Assembly (NCBI GenBank): GCA_022446885.1 | Contig: JAKVBU010000008.1 | Span: 173,756 to 237,755 of the forward strand | Direction of reading: 5' to 3' | DNA: 64,000 bases | Origin: Phycisphaerales bacterium | Lineage (GTDB): Bacteria; Planctomycetota; Phycisphaerae; Phycisphaerales; SM1A02 | Shown: one piece after another, positions 35,069 to 42,640 of the stretch | How the letters are laid out: every line of letters starts with the position of its first letter | Numbering within the stretch: the first letter of the stretch is position 1 | Translations under genes and position numbers: made by a program | The notes under the pieces: model-generated | What the model saw: the letters and a program-made list of their open reading frames with translations, nothing else | Told to the model about the DNA's origin: nothing | The model's database searches: none

Positions 35069-37054
35069 ATGACAGGCTCACACATCGACCCAATTCTCGC
35101 CGATCGTGTCCGTACCAGCCGGGCCATGGGGGCCGATGACTCGTTCGTGCTGCATGGTGGTGGCAACACGTCAGCCAAGGGCACAGTCATGAACATCCAC
35201 GGTGAGGAGATCGAGGTGCTCTTTGTTAAGGGCTCCGGTTGGGATCTGGCGACGATCGAGGCCCCGGGGTTCCCCGCTTGTGATCTGGCAGCACTACGGG
35301 CACTGCGCTCGGTTGAAGCCATGGACGATGAGACGATGGTGCGCGAGATTCGCCGCACCATGCTGGATCCCACGGGGCCCACCCCCAGTGTTGAGACGCT
35401 GCTGCACGCCTTTCTGCCGCACAGGTTCATTGATCACAGCCATGCTGATGCCATCATCGCCCTGTCCAATCGGCCCGATGGTGCGTCGATCTGTCGAGAG
35501 GTGTTTGGCGATCGGGTGATCCACCTGCCGTGGATTTTCCCCGGTTTTCCACTGGCCAAGGCTGTGGCTGATGCGGTTGATGCTGCGCCCGATACTGAGG
35601 GCGTGCTATTGCACAATCACGGTCTGTTCACGTTTGGCGAGACGGCCGACGAAGCGCTAGCCAAGCATCAGGAGTTGGTCGCGCTGGCTGCCAGCCAATA
35701 TGCGTCGGATCGCGAAGCAGTGCTGGCCGGTGAGGGAATAGTTCGGATTTCATGGAGCGAGGTTCTGCCACGGCTGCGTGGCGCCCTGAGCAGCGAGTCG
35801 CAATTCGTCTTCGACACCCGCAGTGAACCTTGGATGCTTGCCGCGCTTGATCGCCCGGATGCACAAGAGGTTCTTCTGAGCGCGCCGCTGACGCCAGACC
35901 ACACGCTCAGGTGCAAGTGTCTTCCCTGCTGGGTCGATCCTGAGGAGGCGTGCTTTGGCGATGTGATCGCCCGCTATGCAACCGCCTATGACGCATATGT
36001 CGATCGGGGTATCGAGCACTTCGGGCCGCGGAAGAGGCTCGACTCGATGCCCAGGGTGCTGCTGGTGCCCGGTTGCGGCATCATCGGTGTCGGATCGAAC
36101 GCGAAGGCGGCGGCTGCGGCAGCCGACATTGCCGAACACACCGTGCTCACCAAATTGGCGGGGCTGGGCAAGGGGGCGTATCAGGGCTTGTCGGAGCGCG
36201 AGCTCTTTGAAATGGAGTACTGGTCGCTGGAGCAGACCAAGCTTGCGGGCAAGAAGCGAGCGCCGCTCGAGGGCAAGGTGGCTGTGATCACCGGTGGGGC
36301 AGGTGCCATTGGAGAGGGCATCGCCCATGTGCTGGCTGAAGCCGGGGCCCACATCGCCCTGTTGGATCTGGATGTGTCGGCGGCTGAGGCAGCTGCTCAG
36401 CGTGTCGGCCCAAGTGTGTTGGCGGTTGGGTGCGACGTGACGTGTGAACACTCGATGGCAACTGCCATGGATGCTGTCTGCCGACGCTTCGGTGGTTTTG
36501 ACATTCTGGTGCCCAACGCCGGCATCGCGCACTCGGCGATGATCGACGAACACGATGTGGCCGCGTTCCGGAAGGTCGTTGAGGTCAATGAGACAGGCAC
36601 CTTCATCACGCTGCAGGCGGGCATCCGCGTGCTCAAGGCGCAGGGCATTGGCGGGTCGATCGTGCTCATCTCCAGCAAGAACGTGTACGGGCCCGGCGCA
36701 GCATTTGGAGCGTACAGCGCTTCCAAGGCGGGCATGCACCAGTTAGGTCGTGTTGCAGCGATGGAGGTGGCCCAGCACGGCATCACGGTCAACATGGTGC
36801 TGCCCGATGCCGTGTTTGGTTGCGGCGATAACTCCAGTGGCCTGTGGGACGAAATCGGTCCGGACCGAGCCCGAGACAAGGGGCTGGATCCAGAGCAACT
36901 GCAGGCCCACTATCGAGAGCGAAACCTGCTCAAGGCGGTTGTCAATGCTCGTGACGTGGGCGAGGCGGTGCTGTTCTTTGCAGAAGGTCGCACGCCTACC
37001 ACCGGTGGTGTTCTCATGGTTGACGGTGGTGTTGCCGCCGCCTTTCCCCGTTGA
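35069..37054 (+). CDS. bifunctional class II aldolase / short-chain dehydrogenase
   Basis: The 661-residue cytosolic fusion has a class II aldolase domain (about 1-390): HGGGNTSAKG at the N-terminus, zinc ligands H123 and H125 in DHSHAD, and HNHG at 182-185. The SDR domain (about 400-661) has TGGAGAIGEG for NAD(P) binding, NAGIAHS, and catalytic Y549/K553 in YSASK. The arrangement matches the rhamnulose-1-phosphate aldolase/alcohol dehydrogenase (RhaD-type) fusions, in which the sugar phosphate is cleaved to DHAP and lactaldehyde and the aldehyde is then oxidised. No isomerase or kinase for rhamnose or fucose is nearby, so the real substrate may differ. It is the first of five overlapping genes. 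Confidence 0.88.
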   Translation: MTGSHIDPILADRVRTSRAMGADDSFVLHGGGNTSAKGTVMNIHGEEIEVLFVKGSGWDLATIEAPGFPACDLAALRALRSVEAMDDETMVREIRRTMLDPTGPTPSVETLLHAFLPHRFIDHSHADAIIALSNRPDGASICREVFGDRVIHLPWIFPGFPLAKAVADAVDAAPDTEGVLLHNHGLFTFGETADEALAKHQELVALAASQYASDREAVLAGEGIVRISWSEVLPRLRGALSSESQFVFDTRSEPWMLAALDRPDAQEVLLSAPLTPDHTLRCKCLPCWVDPEEACFGDVIARYATAYDAYVDRGIEHFGPRKRLDSMPRVLLVPGCGIIGVGSNAKAAAAAADIAEHTVLTKLAGLGKGAYQGLSERELFEMEYWSLEQTKLAGKKRAPLEGKVAVITGGAGAIGEGIAHVLAEAGAHIALLDLDVSAAEAAAQRVGPSVLAVGCDVTCEHSMATAMDAVCRRFGGFDILVPNAGIAHSAMIDEHDVAAFRKVVEVNETGTFITLQAGIRVLKAQGIGGSIVLISSKNVYGPGAAFGAYSASKAGMHQLGRVAAMEVAQHGITVNMVLPDAVFGCGDNSSGLWDEIGPDRARDKGLDPEQLQAHYRERNLLKAVVNARDVGEAVLFFAEGRTPTTGGVLMVDGGVAAAFPR

Positions 37055-37608
37055 AACAGAAGGCCAAACCTCGAGTCCATCCGCCTCCAAGTCGCATCGG
37101 CCGGGCGCTCAACATCGCGTCCATTCTGTGTCTGGCAGCGGGTTTCGTGCTCTGTATCGTGTTCTGGGGCCGACTGCCTGATCGCATCCCAATTCACTTC
37201 AACGCGGCCGGCGAGGCTGATGGGTGGGGGGCTCGGGGCATGATCTGGTTGCTGCCGGTGATCTCAACTGTGCTGGTGCCGGGCATGCTCGTGCTGCAGC
37301 GGTTTCCGTGGCTGTCAAATGTCCCAGTTGCGGTCAATGCCGAGAATGCCATCTACCAATACCGCTTGGTCAATCGGCTCCTGGCTGTGCTTTCGCTTGC
37401 TGTGTCGGTGGTGTTCCTGGCAATTCTGATCGAGACGCTCATGGTCGCGCTCGGAGAAGGCTCACTTCTTGGAGGTTGGATGCTCCCCGTGCTGCTTGCC
37501 CCAACGGTGGGGGCGTTGGGCTGGTATCTGATCTCGGCCTTCAGGCGGCCTGCTCGTGTGGCTCCGGGCGACTCGAGTGACGCCGACCAACTATCCTCCG
37601 ACCCATGA
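37051..37608 (+). CDS. DUF1648 domain membrane protein
   Basis: The 185-residue protein has four likely membrane helices. After the first comes the DUF1648 signature (LPDRIPIHFNAAGEADGWG; the family has 'P..IP.H.....G..D..G'). Related proteins include SdpI-like immunity and membrane regulators, but that role is not shown here. Translation starts at TTG overlapping the aldolase stop (TTGA) and ends in an ATGA overlap with the next gene, so it is firmly inside the operon. It could sense or transport a product of the pathway, which is speculation. Confidence 0.75.
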   Translation: MKQKAKPRVHPPPSRIGRALNIASILCLAAGFVLCIVFWGRLPDRIPIHFNAAGEADGWGARGMIWLLPVISTVLVPGMLVLQRFPWLSNVPVAVNAENAIYQYRLVNRLLAVLSLAVSVVFLAILIETLMVALGEGSLLGGWMLPVLLAPTVGALGWYLISAFRRPARVAPGDSSDADQLSSDP

Positions 37609-38465
37609 TTGTTCCCCGTACTGACCGTTCCACGATTCTCGGCAACCTCAACGCCAAGATCGAGCGTCGTCAACCCATCATGATTGCCTCGGCCGGCAGC
37701 GGACTCGTGGCGCAGTTGCTCGAAGAAGCTGGCGTTGACTGCATCAATACCTTCAGTGGCGCACGACTGAGGGCCAACGGCATGGGCACCATGTCGATGA
37801 TGTGGCCGATTCTCGATTCAAATGAGCAGACGCTGCGCTACACCCGTGAGGACATCATGCCCGCCATCAAGGGCACGTCATTCATCTGCGCTTGTCTGAA
37901 CGCAAATGACCCGCTCAAGGACATGCGGATGGTGTTGCAGCAGTGTCGCGACATGGGGGTGGAGAGCGTGAGCAATATCGGCCCGAGCCTCTCCTATGTG
38001 GACAAGGGAACAACGATTCGTGCGGTCATGGAAAAGAGCGGCATCACCATGCAGAACGAGATCGACCTGCTGAAGCTTGCCAAGGAGGAGTTTGGCATGG
38101 TCACCGTGGGTCTGGCCTTCGACGAGGAGGACTCGTACGACATGATCGCTCAGGCCCAGCCGGACATCTTCTGTTTCCATGCCGGAACCACCAAAGGGGG
38201 GAGAACGGGGTATGACAGCGGTGAGTCGATCGAGACCACGGCCAGCCGAACGGACGTCGTGTATCAGGAGGCTCGCTCCATCTACAAGGACATCATTCTG
38301 GTCGCTCACGGCGCAGCCATGGAGAATCCGCCCGATGCCCAGTACATGCTGGACAACACCTCAGGCCACGGATTCTGGACCGGTTCTTCGACTGAGCGGC
38401 TACCGATCGAACGGGCTGTGAGTGAGGCCGCAAACGCCTTCACCGCCTTGCGGTTCAACGACTGA
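37605..38465 (+). CDS. phosphoenolpyruvate hydrolase-like TIM-barrel protein (PF09370 type)
   Basis: The 286-residue protein resembles the TIM-barrel family annotated as 'phosphoenolpyruvate hydrolase' or signal-transduction TIM barrel. The start (NLNAKIERRQPIMIASAGSG), GVDCINTFSGARLRANGMGT and PDIFCFHAGTTKGGRTG segments are typical. Members share the active-site fold of the PEP mutase/isocitrate lyase-like group, but physiological substrates are mostly unproven. In plants the same domain forms the C-terminal half of the Tm-1 protein, with the Tm-1-like ATP-binding domain as the N-terminal half. Here the two are adjacent genes with overlapping stop and start (TGATG), which implies a joint function. 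Confidence 0.85.
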   Translation: MIVPRTDRSTILGNLNAKIERRQPIMIASAGSGLVAQLLEEAGVDCINTFSGARLRANGMGTMSMMWPILDSNEQTLRYTREDIMPAIKGTSFICACLNANDPLKDMRMVLQQCRDMGVESVSNIGPSLSYVDKGTTIRAVMEKSGITMQNEIDLLKLAKEEFGMVTVGLAFDEEDSYDMIAQAQPDIFCFHAGTTKGGRTGYDSGESIETTASRTDVVYQEARSIYKDIILVAHGAAMENPPDAQYMLDNTSGHGFWTGSSTERLPIERAVSEAANAFTALRFND

Positions 38466-39709
38466 TGAGTACCACGCCCGTCATTGCGATCCTGGCGACG
38501 CTGGATACAAAGGCTCAGGAAGCGTCATTTGTGGCAGACCGCGTGCGCGCATCCGGCGGCGATCCACTGATCGTGGACATTGGGGTTGTGGGTGAAGGCG
38601 GTTGCCCGGCGGATCTGGATCGATCCACAGTGGCACGAGCTGGCGGTCGAGAGTTGTCGAGCCTGCTGGCGTCGCCCACGCGTCAGGAGGCCTCGCCCGT
38701 GATGATAGCCGGAGCGAGTTCGCTGCTGGCAACCCGTCTGGCTCAGGGAGGTCTGCACGGTGCCATCGGCATGGGTGGAACACAAGGCACACCCAACTGC
38801 TGCGCGATCATGCGCAGCCTGCCCTACGGCATGCCCAAGATCATGGTGTCAACCATCGCCAGCGGTGATGTCGGGCCCTTCGTGGACATCAAGGACATCA
38901 CAATGATGTTCTCGGTGGGTGACATACTCGGATTGAATCCGCTCCTGCGGTCTGTCTTGTCGAACGCGGCTGCCGCGGCCGTGGGCATGGCGCAGGTGGC
39001 AGGTCCGATCGTCTCAGGGGAGGGCCAACGACCGCTGATCGGCGTCACAAATCTCGGCGTGCTGACCGAAGGCACCATGCATGCTGTCGAGCGATTCAGG
39101 GCGCGTGGTTGGGAGACAATTGTGTTCCATGCCGTGGGGAGTGGGGGGCGGGCCATGGAACAGCTGATGCGTGAGGGGGTCATCGGCGGCGTGTTCGACT
39201 ACGCACTGGGTGAAATCAGCGATGAGTGCTTCGGAGGTTTGCGTGCGGGCGACGAACATCGTCTGACGGTGGCCGCAGAGTTGGGTCTGCCGCAGGTGCT
39301 CTGCCCCGGAGGCAGCGAGCACATTGGATTGATGGTCGAGCCCGATACGGTTCCCGATGCCTGGACGGACCATCTTCATGTGTTCCACAACCCAGTGATC
39401 TTTGCCCCTCGGCTCTCTCAGGAGCAGCTTCGGACCGTGGCCCAGACCATCGGTGCACGCCTGCAGGGCGTACGTGGCTCCGCTGTGATGATGCTGCCAC
39501 GCAAGGGTGTGAGTCGATACAGCGTGGCTGGTGGCCCGCTGCACGATCCCTTTTCGGAGGCTGCTTATCTGGATGCCATTGCCGATGCGATGCCCCCTAC
39601 AGTGCAGGTGGAGCAGCATGATGCAGAGGCGGAAGACAGTTGTTTTGTTGATGCCTGTGTCGATCGACTGATCGGCCTGATCGAGGAGGCTGCAGGTGCC
39701 CACGAGTGA
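38465..39709 (+). CDS. Tm-1-like ATP-binding domain protein (UPF0261)
   Basis: The 414-residue protein matches the UPF0261/Tm-1 N-terminal family: VIAILATLDTKAQEASFVAD at the start, GAIGMGGTQGTPNCCAIMRS, the DVGPFVDIKDITMMFSVGDI segment, and FHAVGSGGRAMEQLMREGVI. It is two linked Rossmann-like lobes that bind ATP in the plant protein. The bacterial enzyme activity is not established. It overlaps the TIM-barrel gene by one base and the SnoaL-like gene by 14 bp. In this setting a step that uses ATP on a substrate passed to or from the TIM barrel is plausible. Confidence 0.88.
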   Translation: MSTTPVIAILATLDTKAQEASFVADRVRASGGDPLIVDIGVVGEGGCPADLDRSTVARAGGRELSSLLASPTRQEASPVMIAGASSLLATRLAQGGLHGAIGMGGTQGTPNCCAIMRSLPYGMPKIMVSTIASGDVGPFVDIKDITMMFSVGDILGLNPLLRSVLSNAAAAAVGMAQVAGPIVSGEGQRPLIGVTNLGVLTEGTMHAVERFRARGWETIVFHAVGSGGRAMEQLMREGVIGGVFDYALGEISDECFGGLRAGDEHRLTVAAELGLPQVLCPGGSEHIGLMVEPDTVPDAWTDHLHVFHNPVIFAPRLSQEQLRTVAQTIGARLQGVRGSAVMMLPRKGVSRYSVAGGPLHDPFSEAAYLDAIADAMPPTVQVEQHDAEAEDSCFVDACVDRLIGLIEEAAGAHE

Positions 39710-40085
39710 GATTCAGGCAGCGGTTGAGTCGGCGAACAGGCGCTTTGAAGCGGCTGTTGCCCAGCAAAGCGTCAATGATCTCGTGGCGATCTATGAACCC
39801 AATGCGGTGCTGCTGGCGCCGGATTTCGACCCCGTCGTCGGACGTGATGCCATCGCGGATCACTTCACAGTGGTGTTTGGCAATGGCATCTGCTGGATCG
39901 AGTTGACCTCCGACGCGCTTCGTACCGTTCGCGATGACGTAGTGGTGGAACAGGGGCGGTACCGAGTCGGCGCCGGCGAAGATGCTCAGGTTGACTCCGG
40001 GGCATACACCGTCTACTGGGTGTGTGTCGGGGGCGAGTGGCTCATTCACCGAGACATCATCGTGACGGCGACGGTGGACGAGTGA
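39696..40085 (+). CDS. SnoaL/DUF4440-like small protein
   Basis: The 129-residue protein has the cone-shaped alpha+beta pattern of NTF2/SnoaL-like proteins. It starts with a helix (EIQAAVESANRRFEAAVAQ), then DLVAIYEPNAVLLAPDFDPV, GRDAIADHF and a closing beta sheet (YTVYWVCVGGEWLIHRDIIV), typical of the DUF4440/ketosteroid-isomerase-like family. The GTG start is chosen because GAGGAGG lies 6 nt upstream inside the end of the Tm-1-like gene. These proteins may be isomerases or ligand binders; nothing here decides which. It closes the five-gene operon. Confidence 0.75.
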   Translation: MPTSEIQAAVESANRRFEAAVAQQSVNDLVAIYEPNAVLLAPDFDPVVGRDAIADHFTVVFGNGICWIELTSDALRTVRDDVVVEQGRYRVGAGEDAQVDSGAYTVYWVCVGGEWLIHRDIIVTATVDE

Positions 40086-40088
40086 TCT

Positions 40089-40817
40089 TCACTGGCGCTG
40101 TAGAAGCGCCTTGAATGCCCCAAGCAGATGATCCGCATCCGGTGATGGCGCGATGTGCTCTGCTTCGAATGCATCCAGCGACATGCCGACAATGTCTCGT
40201 ACATATTGGGGGTAGCGGCGCAGCCTCACCATCAGGTCTTTGTCGCTCAACTCGGGGTGGAATTGGGTGCCCCAGATTGGCAGGCCCTTGAGCCGCCAGG
40301 CCATGCAGTGTCCCTGCTGCGATCGCACCAGGACCTGCGCATCTGCCGGGGCGCGGGTGACGACATCTTCGTGACCGAGTTGGGCCCGAAATGCAGAGCC
40401 AAGCGTCTGCATGAGGGGGTCGCTCTGGGCGGCTGGCTCGCATGTGAACTCGAACGTGCCCACATGCCCGCACTCGGGCAGGTGTTCGACTCGGCCCCCC
40501 AGCGCCGCACTCATGGCCTGGAATCCCCAACAGGAGGCGAATGTCGGGATGCCTCCGTCAACAAGGCGTCTCATCGTGTCGAGCGCCGCCGCCAGCCAAG
40601 GGCCGCCCCGGACAACCGAGTAATCGCCGCTGCCGCCGATGAGTACCGCGGGTGAAGACTCCAGCAGCGAGACAGGCGGTGGGGCCTTGAGCAGATTCCA
40701 TGTTGCCAGTTCATCAACGGAGATGCCCAGATGCGCAGCAAAGCACTCGTGCTCATGCGCCCGCATGGCGTCGTCGTCGTCGCGAATCTGAATCAGTAGC
40801 AGACGAGCGTCAGCCAC
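40089..40817 (-). CDS. class I glutamine amidotransferase-like protein
   Basis: The 242-residue protein has the nucleophile elbow FASCWGFQ (Cys96) and the His/Glu pair in TQFHPE (H187, E189), so the triad of class I amidotransferases is intact. It resembles stand-alone GMP synthase-type amidotransferase proteins that cleave gamma-glutamyl bonds. The upstream VLIGGSGDYSV loop is also typical. The GTG at 40817, 9 nt after the FHA stop, is taken as start; a TTG at 40874 inside the FHA gene is less likely. It is probably co-transcribed with the FHA protein and permease. The substrate is unknown; gamma-glutamyl amines or peptides fit an amino-acid permease neighbour. Confidence 0.8.
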   Translation of the reverse strand: MADARLLLIQIRDDDDAMRAHEHECFAAHLGISVDELATWNLLKAPPPVSLLESSPAVLIGGSGDYSVVRGGPWLAAALDTMRRLVDGGIPTFASCWGFQAMSAALGGRVEHLPECGHVGTFEFTCEPAAQSDPLMQTLGSAFRAQLGHEDVVTRAPADAQVLVRSQQGHCMAWRLKGLPIWGTQFHPELSDKDLMVRLRRYPQYVRDIVGMSLDAFEAEHIAPSPDADHLLGAFKALLQRQ

Positions 40818-40825
40818 GAGGTGGC

Positions 40826-41269
40826 TCAGTCTTCGTGCAGCGTGCCGCGAGCGGCAGGGTTTTCCATGGGCCAAGCCGCTTCAGAGAGGGTGCCGGCATC
40901 GATGCCCAGTTCGGTGCATCGCGCCCGGGCCTGCTCGGTATCGGTGCAGCTGTCCGACAGATAGGCCACGTTCGTGCGACCAAGGCCGATGACGTCTCCA
41001 TCTTGCAGAATGACTTCCCCGTCGATCTTCTCCTGCCCGATGCGGGTGCCGTTACTTGAGCCCTTGTCTTCGAGCACCCAACGTGTGACCGGAACGCCGA
41101 AGTCGCCGGCCGTCTCCTGACGGGGGGTGAGCCCACAGTGCACGCGGGAAGCCCGTTCGTCAACAAGTTGCAAGGTGGCGGCGTCGCCGCGACCAATGGT
41201 GGTGGGTTCACCGTGCAATTGGTGCACTGTGCCTTCGTCGGGGCCGGCGATCACAAACAGACAGGGCAT
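40826..41269 (-). CDS. FHA domain protein
   Basis: The 147-residue protein consists of one forkhead-associated domain (about 1-105): TTIGRGDAATLQL with the conserved 'GR', the SRVHC segment ('S..H'), and DKGSSNGTRIG ('SSNGT') that contacts phosphothreonine. The short C-terminal tail is helical. FHA proteins read Ser/Thr kinase marks; the kinase at 30015-32414 is one candidate partner, but it is not linked to this operon. GAGGAG lies just upstream of the ATG. It sits 14 bp after the permease gene and is likely in one transcript with it and the amidotransferase. Confidence 0.9.
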   Translation of the reverse strand: MPCLFVIAGPDEGTVHQLHGEPTTIGRGDAATLQLVDERASRVHCGLTPRQETAGDFGVPVTRWVLEDKGSSNGTRIGQEKIDGEVILQDGDVIGLGRTNVAYLSDSCTDTEQARARCTELGIDAGTLSEAAWPMENPAARGTLHED

Positions 41270-41283
41270 GGAACAACTCCTCT

Positions 41284-42603
41284 TCAGGGGCGGTCAGTAT
41301 AGGTGGTGTCGGCGTGGCTTCGTTGGCCTGTCAGCCAAGGACGGAGGATGACCAGTGCGGCAATGGTCCCTGCCGAAGCGAGGGCAGCAACAGGGTCTTC
41401 CAGAGCGCTGGAGACGATCAACCAGCCCGCGAGTGCGAGGGTGATCACAACCGGGGCTGGAAAGAGGGGCATGGAGAACGGCCGAGTCTGTTGGCGGCGG
41501 CGTTGGGCCAAGACGGTGATGGCCATCATGGCCATGCAGGTGGTGGTGAGCAGACCGGCGTAGTCTAGAAGTGTGCCCACTGGCGCAATCCAGAGCATCC
41601 CCACCGCGATCAGGGCGTAGACCAGCACGCTCATCGATGGCGCTCCGGAGTGATTCAGTCTTCCCAATCGCCGGGGCAATTCGCCTTTCCAGGCCATGGC
41701 CAGCACGAGGCGGCTGCCGGTGAACAGCATGGTGGTTCCGGTTGACACGATGAGCAAGATGATCGCGAGCACGATCAGATCGCCGACCGACTCGCCGAAG
41801 ATCATGGCTGCGGCGACGGCTCCGATGTCGTCGCCCATCGACCCGGGCGCGACGGCCTTGAGATAGACGAGATTCATCAGGAGATATGCACCGCATACGA
41901 GCACGACGGATCCAATGACGGCCAGTGGAAGCGTTCTCTCGGGCCGCTTCACCTCTCCAGCGACGACGTTGACGGCGGACCAGCCCAGATAGGCGAAGGT
42001 GATTCGCACAATCGCGGCACCCATCGGCGCTGAGACCACGTCGGGCTCCGGGCCCTCGTCAGGGGGTGGAGGAATGGTGTCGAGCGACACCGCGAGACCA
42101 GCGACGACAAACGCAGCCACGATGCCCACCTTGAGCCCCACCAAGACGTCGTTGATGAGGGTTCCAGCCAGGACACGAGTGCCGTGGGCGATCGCAGGCA
42201 GAGCAATGATCAATGTTGCGATCAGCCGTTCGTCGAGTTCCGGCAGGAAGTGGCGTACGTAGCCAGCCGCTGCAAGTGCCACCACCGCCAAGGAGGCGAA
42301 GTAGCCCACAACGACGCTCGTCATGCCAAAGAACCAACCCCATCCGTGCCCGAGGGCGTCGCGAACACACATGTAGACGGCGCCAGCACGAGGGTTCGCA
42401 GCTGCCAGTTCGGCCACGATCAGGCCGCCGCACAAGGCAAGTACACCCCCAAGCGTCCAGGCGATCATGATGTTCAGGCCGGAGCCGAGTTGGGGGCCGA
42501 TTTCGCCGGGCACGATGAAGATGCCCGACCCGATCATCGAAGCGACGCAGATACCCATGGCCGACAGCGGTCCGAGGTGGCGACGTTGGGGTAGATCCGT
42601 CAT
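41284..42603 (-). CDS. APC superfamily amino acid permease
   Basis: The 439-residue inner-membrane protein has about 12 helices. The first holds the APC signature GICVASMIGSGIFIVPG, and the second AWTLGGVLALCGGLIVAELA, matching the substrate/sodium site pattern of LeuT-fold amino acid permeases. NPRAGAVYMCVRDALG is the usual loop after helix 2. The substrate is unknown. The ATG has a TATGAT hexamer 11 nt upstream on the minus strand (42615-42620). It faces the divergent transglutaminase-esterase gene and leads the FHA/amidotransferase operon. Confidence 0.9.
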   Translation of the reverse strand: MTDLPQRRHLGPLSAMGICVASMIGSGIFIVPGEIGPQLGSGLNIMIAWTLGGVLALCGGLIVAELAAANPRAGAVYMCVRDALGHGWGWFFGMTSVVVGYFASLAVVALAAAGYVRHFLPELDERLIATLIIALPAIAHGTRVLAGTLINDVLVGLKVGIVAAFVVAGLAVSLDTIPPPPDEGPEPDVVSAPMGAAIVRITFAYLGWSAVNVVAGEVKRPERTLPLAVIGSVVLVCGAYLLMNLVYLKAVAPGSMGDDIGAVAAAMIFGESVGDLIVLAIILLIVSTGTTMLFTGSRLVLAMAWKGELPRRLGRLNHSGAPSMSVLVYALIAVGMLWIAPVGTLLDYAGLLTTTCMAMMAITVLAQRRRQQTRPFSMPLFPAPVVITLALAGWLIVSSALEDPVAALASAGTIAALVILRPWLTGQRSHADTTYTDRP

Positions 42604-42628
42604 GCTCGCGCAGGATCATAGGCGACTG

Positions 42629-42634
42629 TAGACT
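42629..42634 (+). promoter_or_regulatory. TAGACT -10-like box 6 nt before ATG
   Basis: TAGACT ends 6 nt before the ATG at 42641. The minus-strand TATGAT for the permease is at 42615-42620, so two divergent boxes share this short gap. Confidence 0.5.
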
Positions 42635-42640
42635 CGAGCC

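Noticed and set aside
35069..40085. A bacterial microcompartment locus for fucose/rhamnose
   Set aside because: The aldolase-dehydrogenase fusion is of the type known from such pathways, but no shell-protein gene is present nearby.
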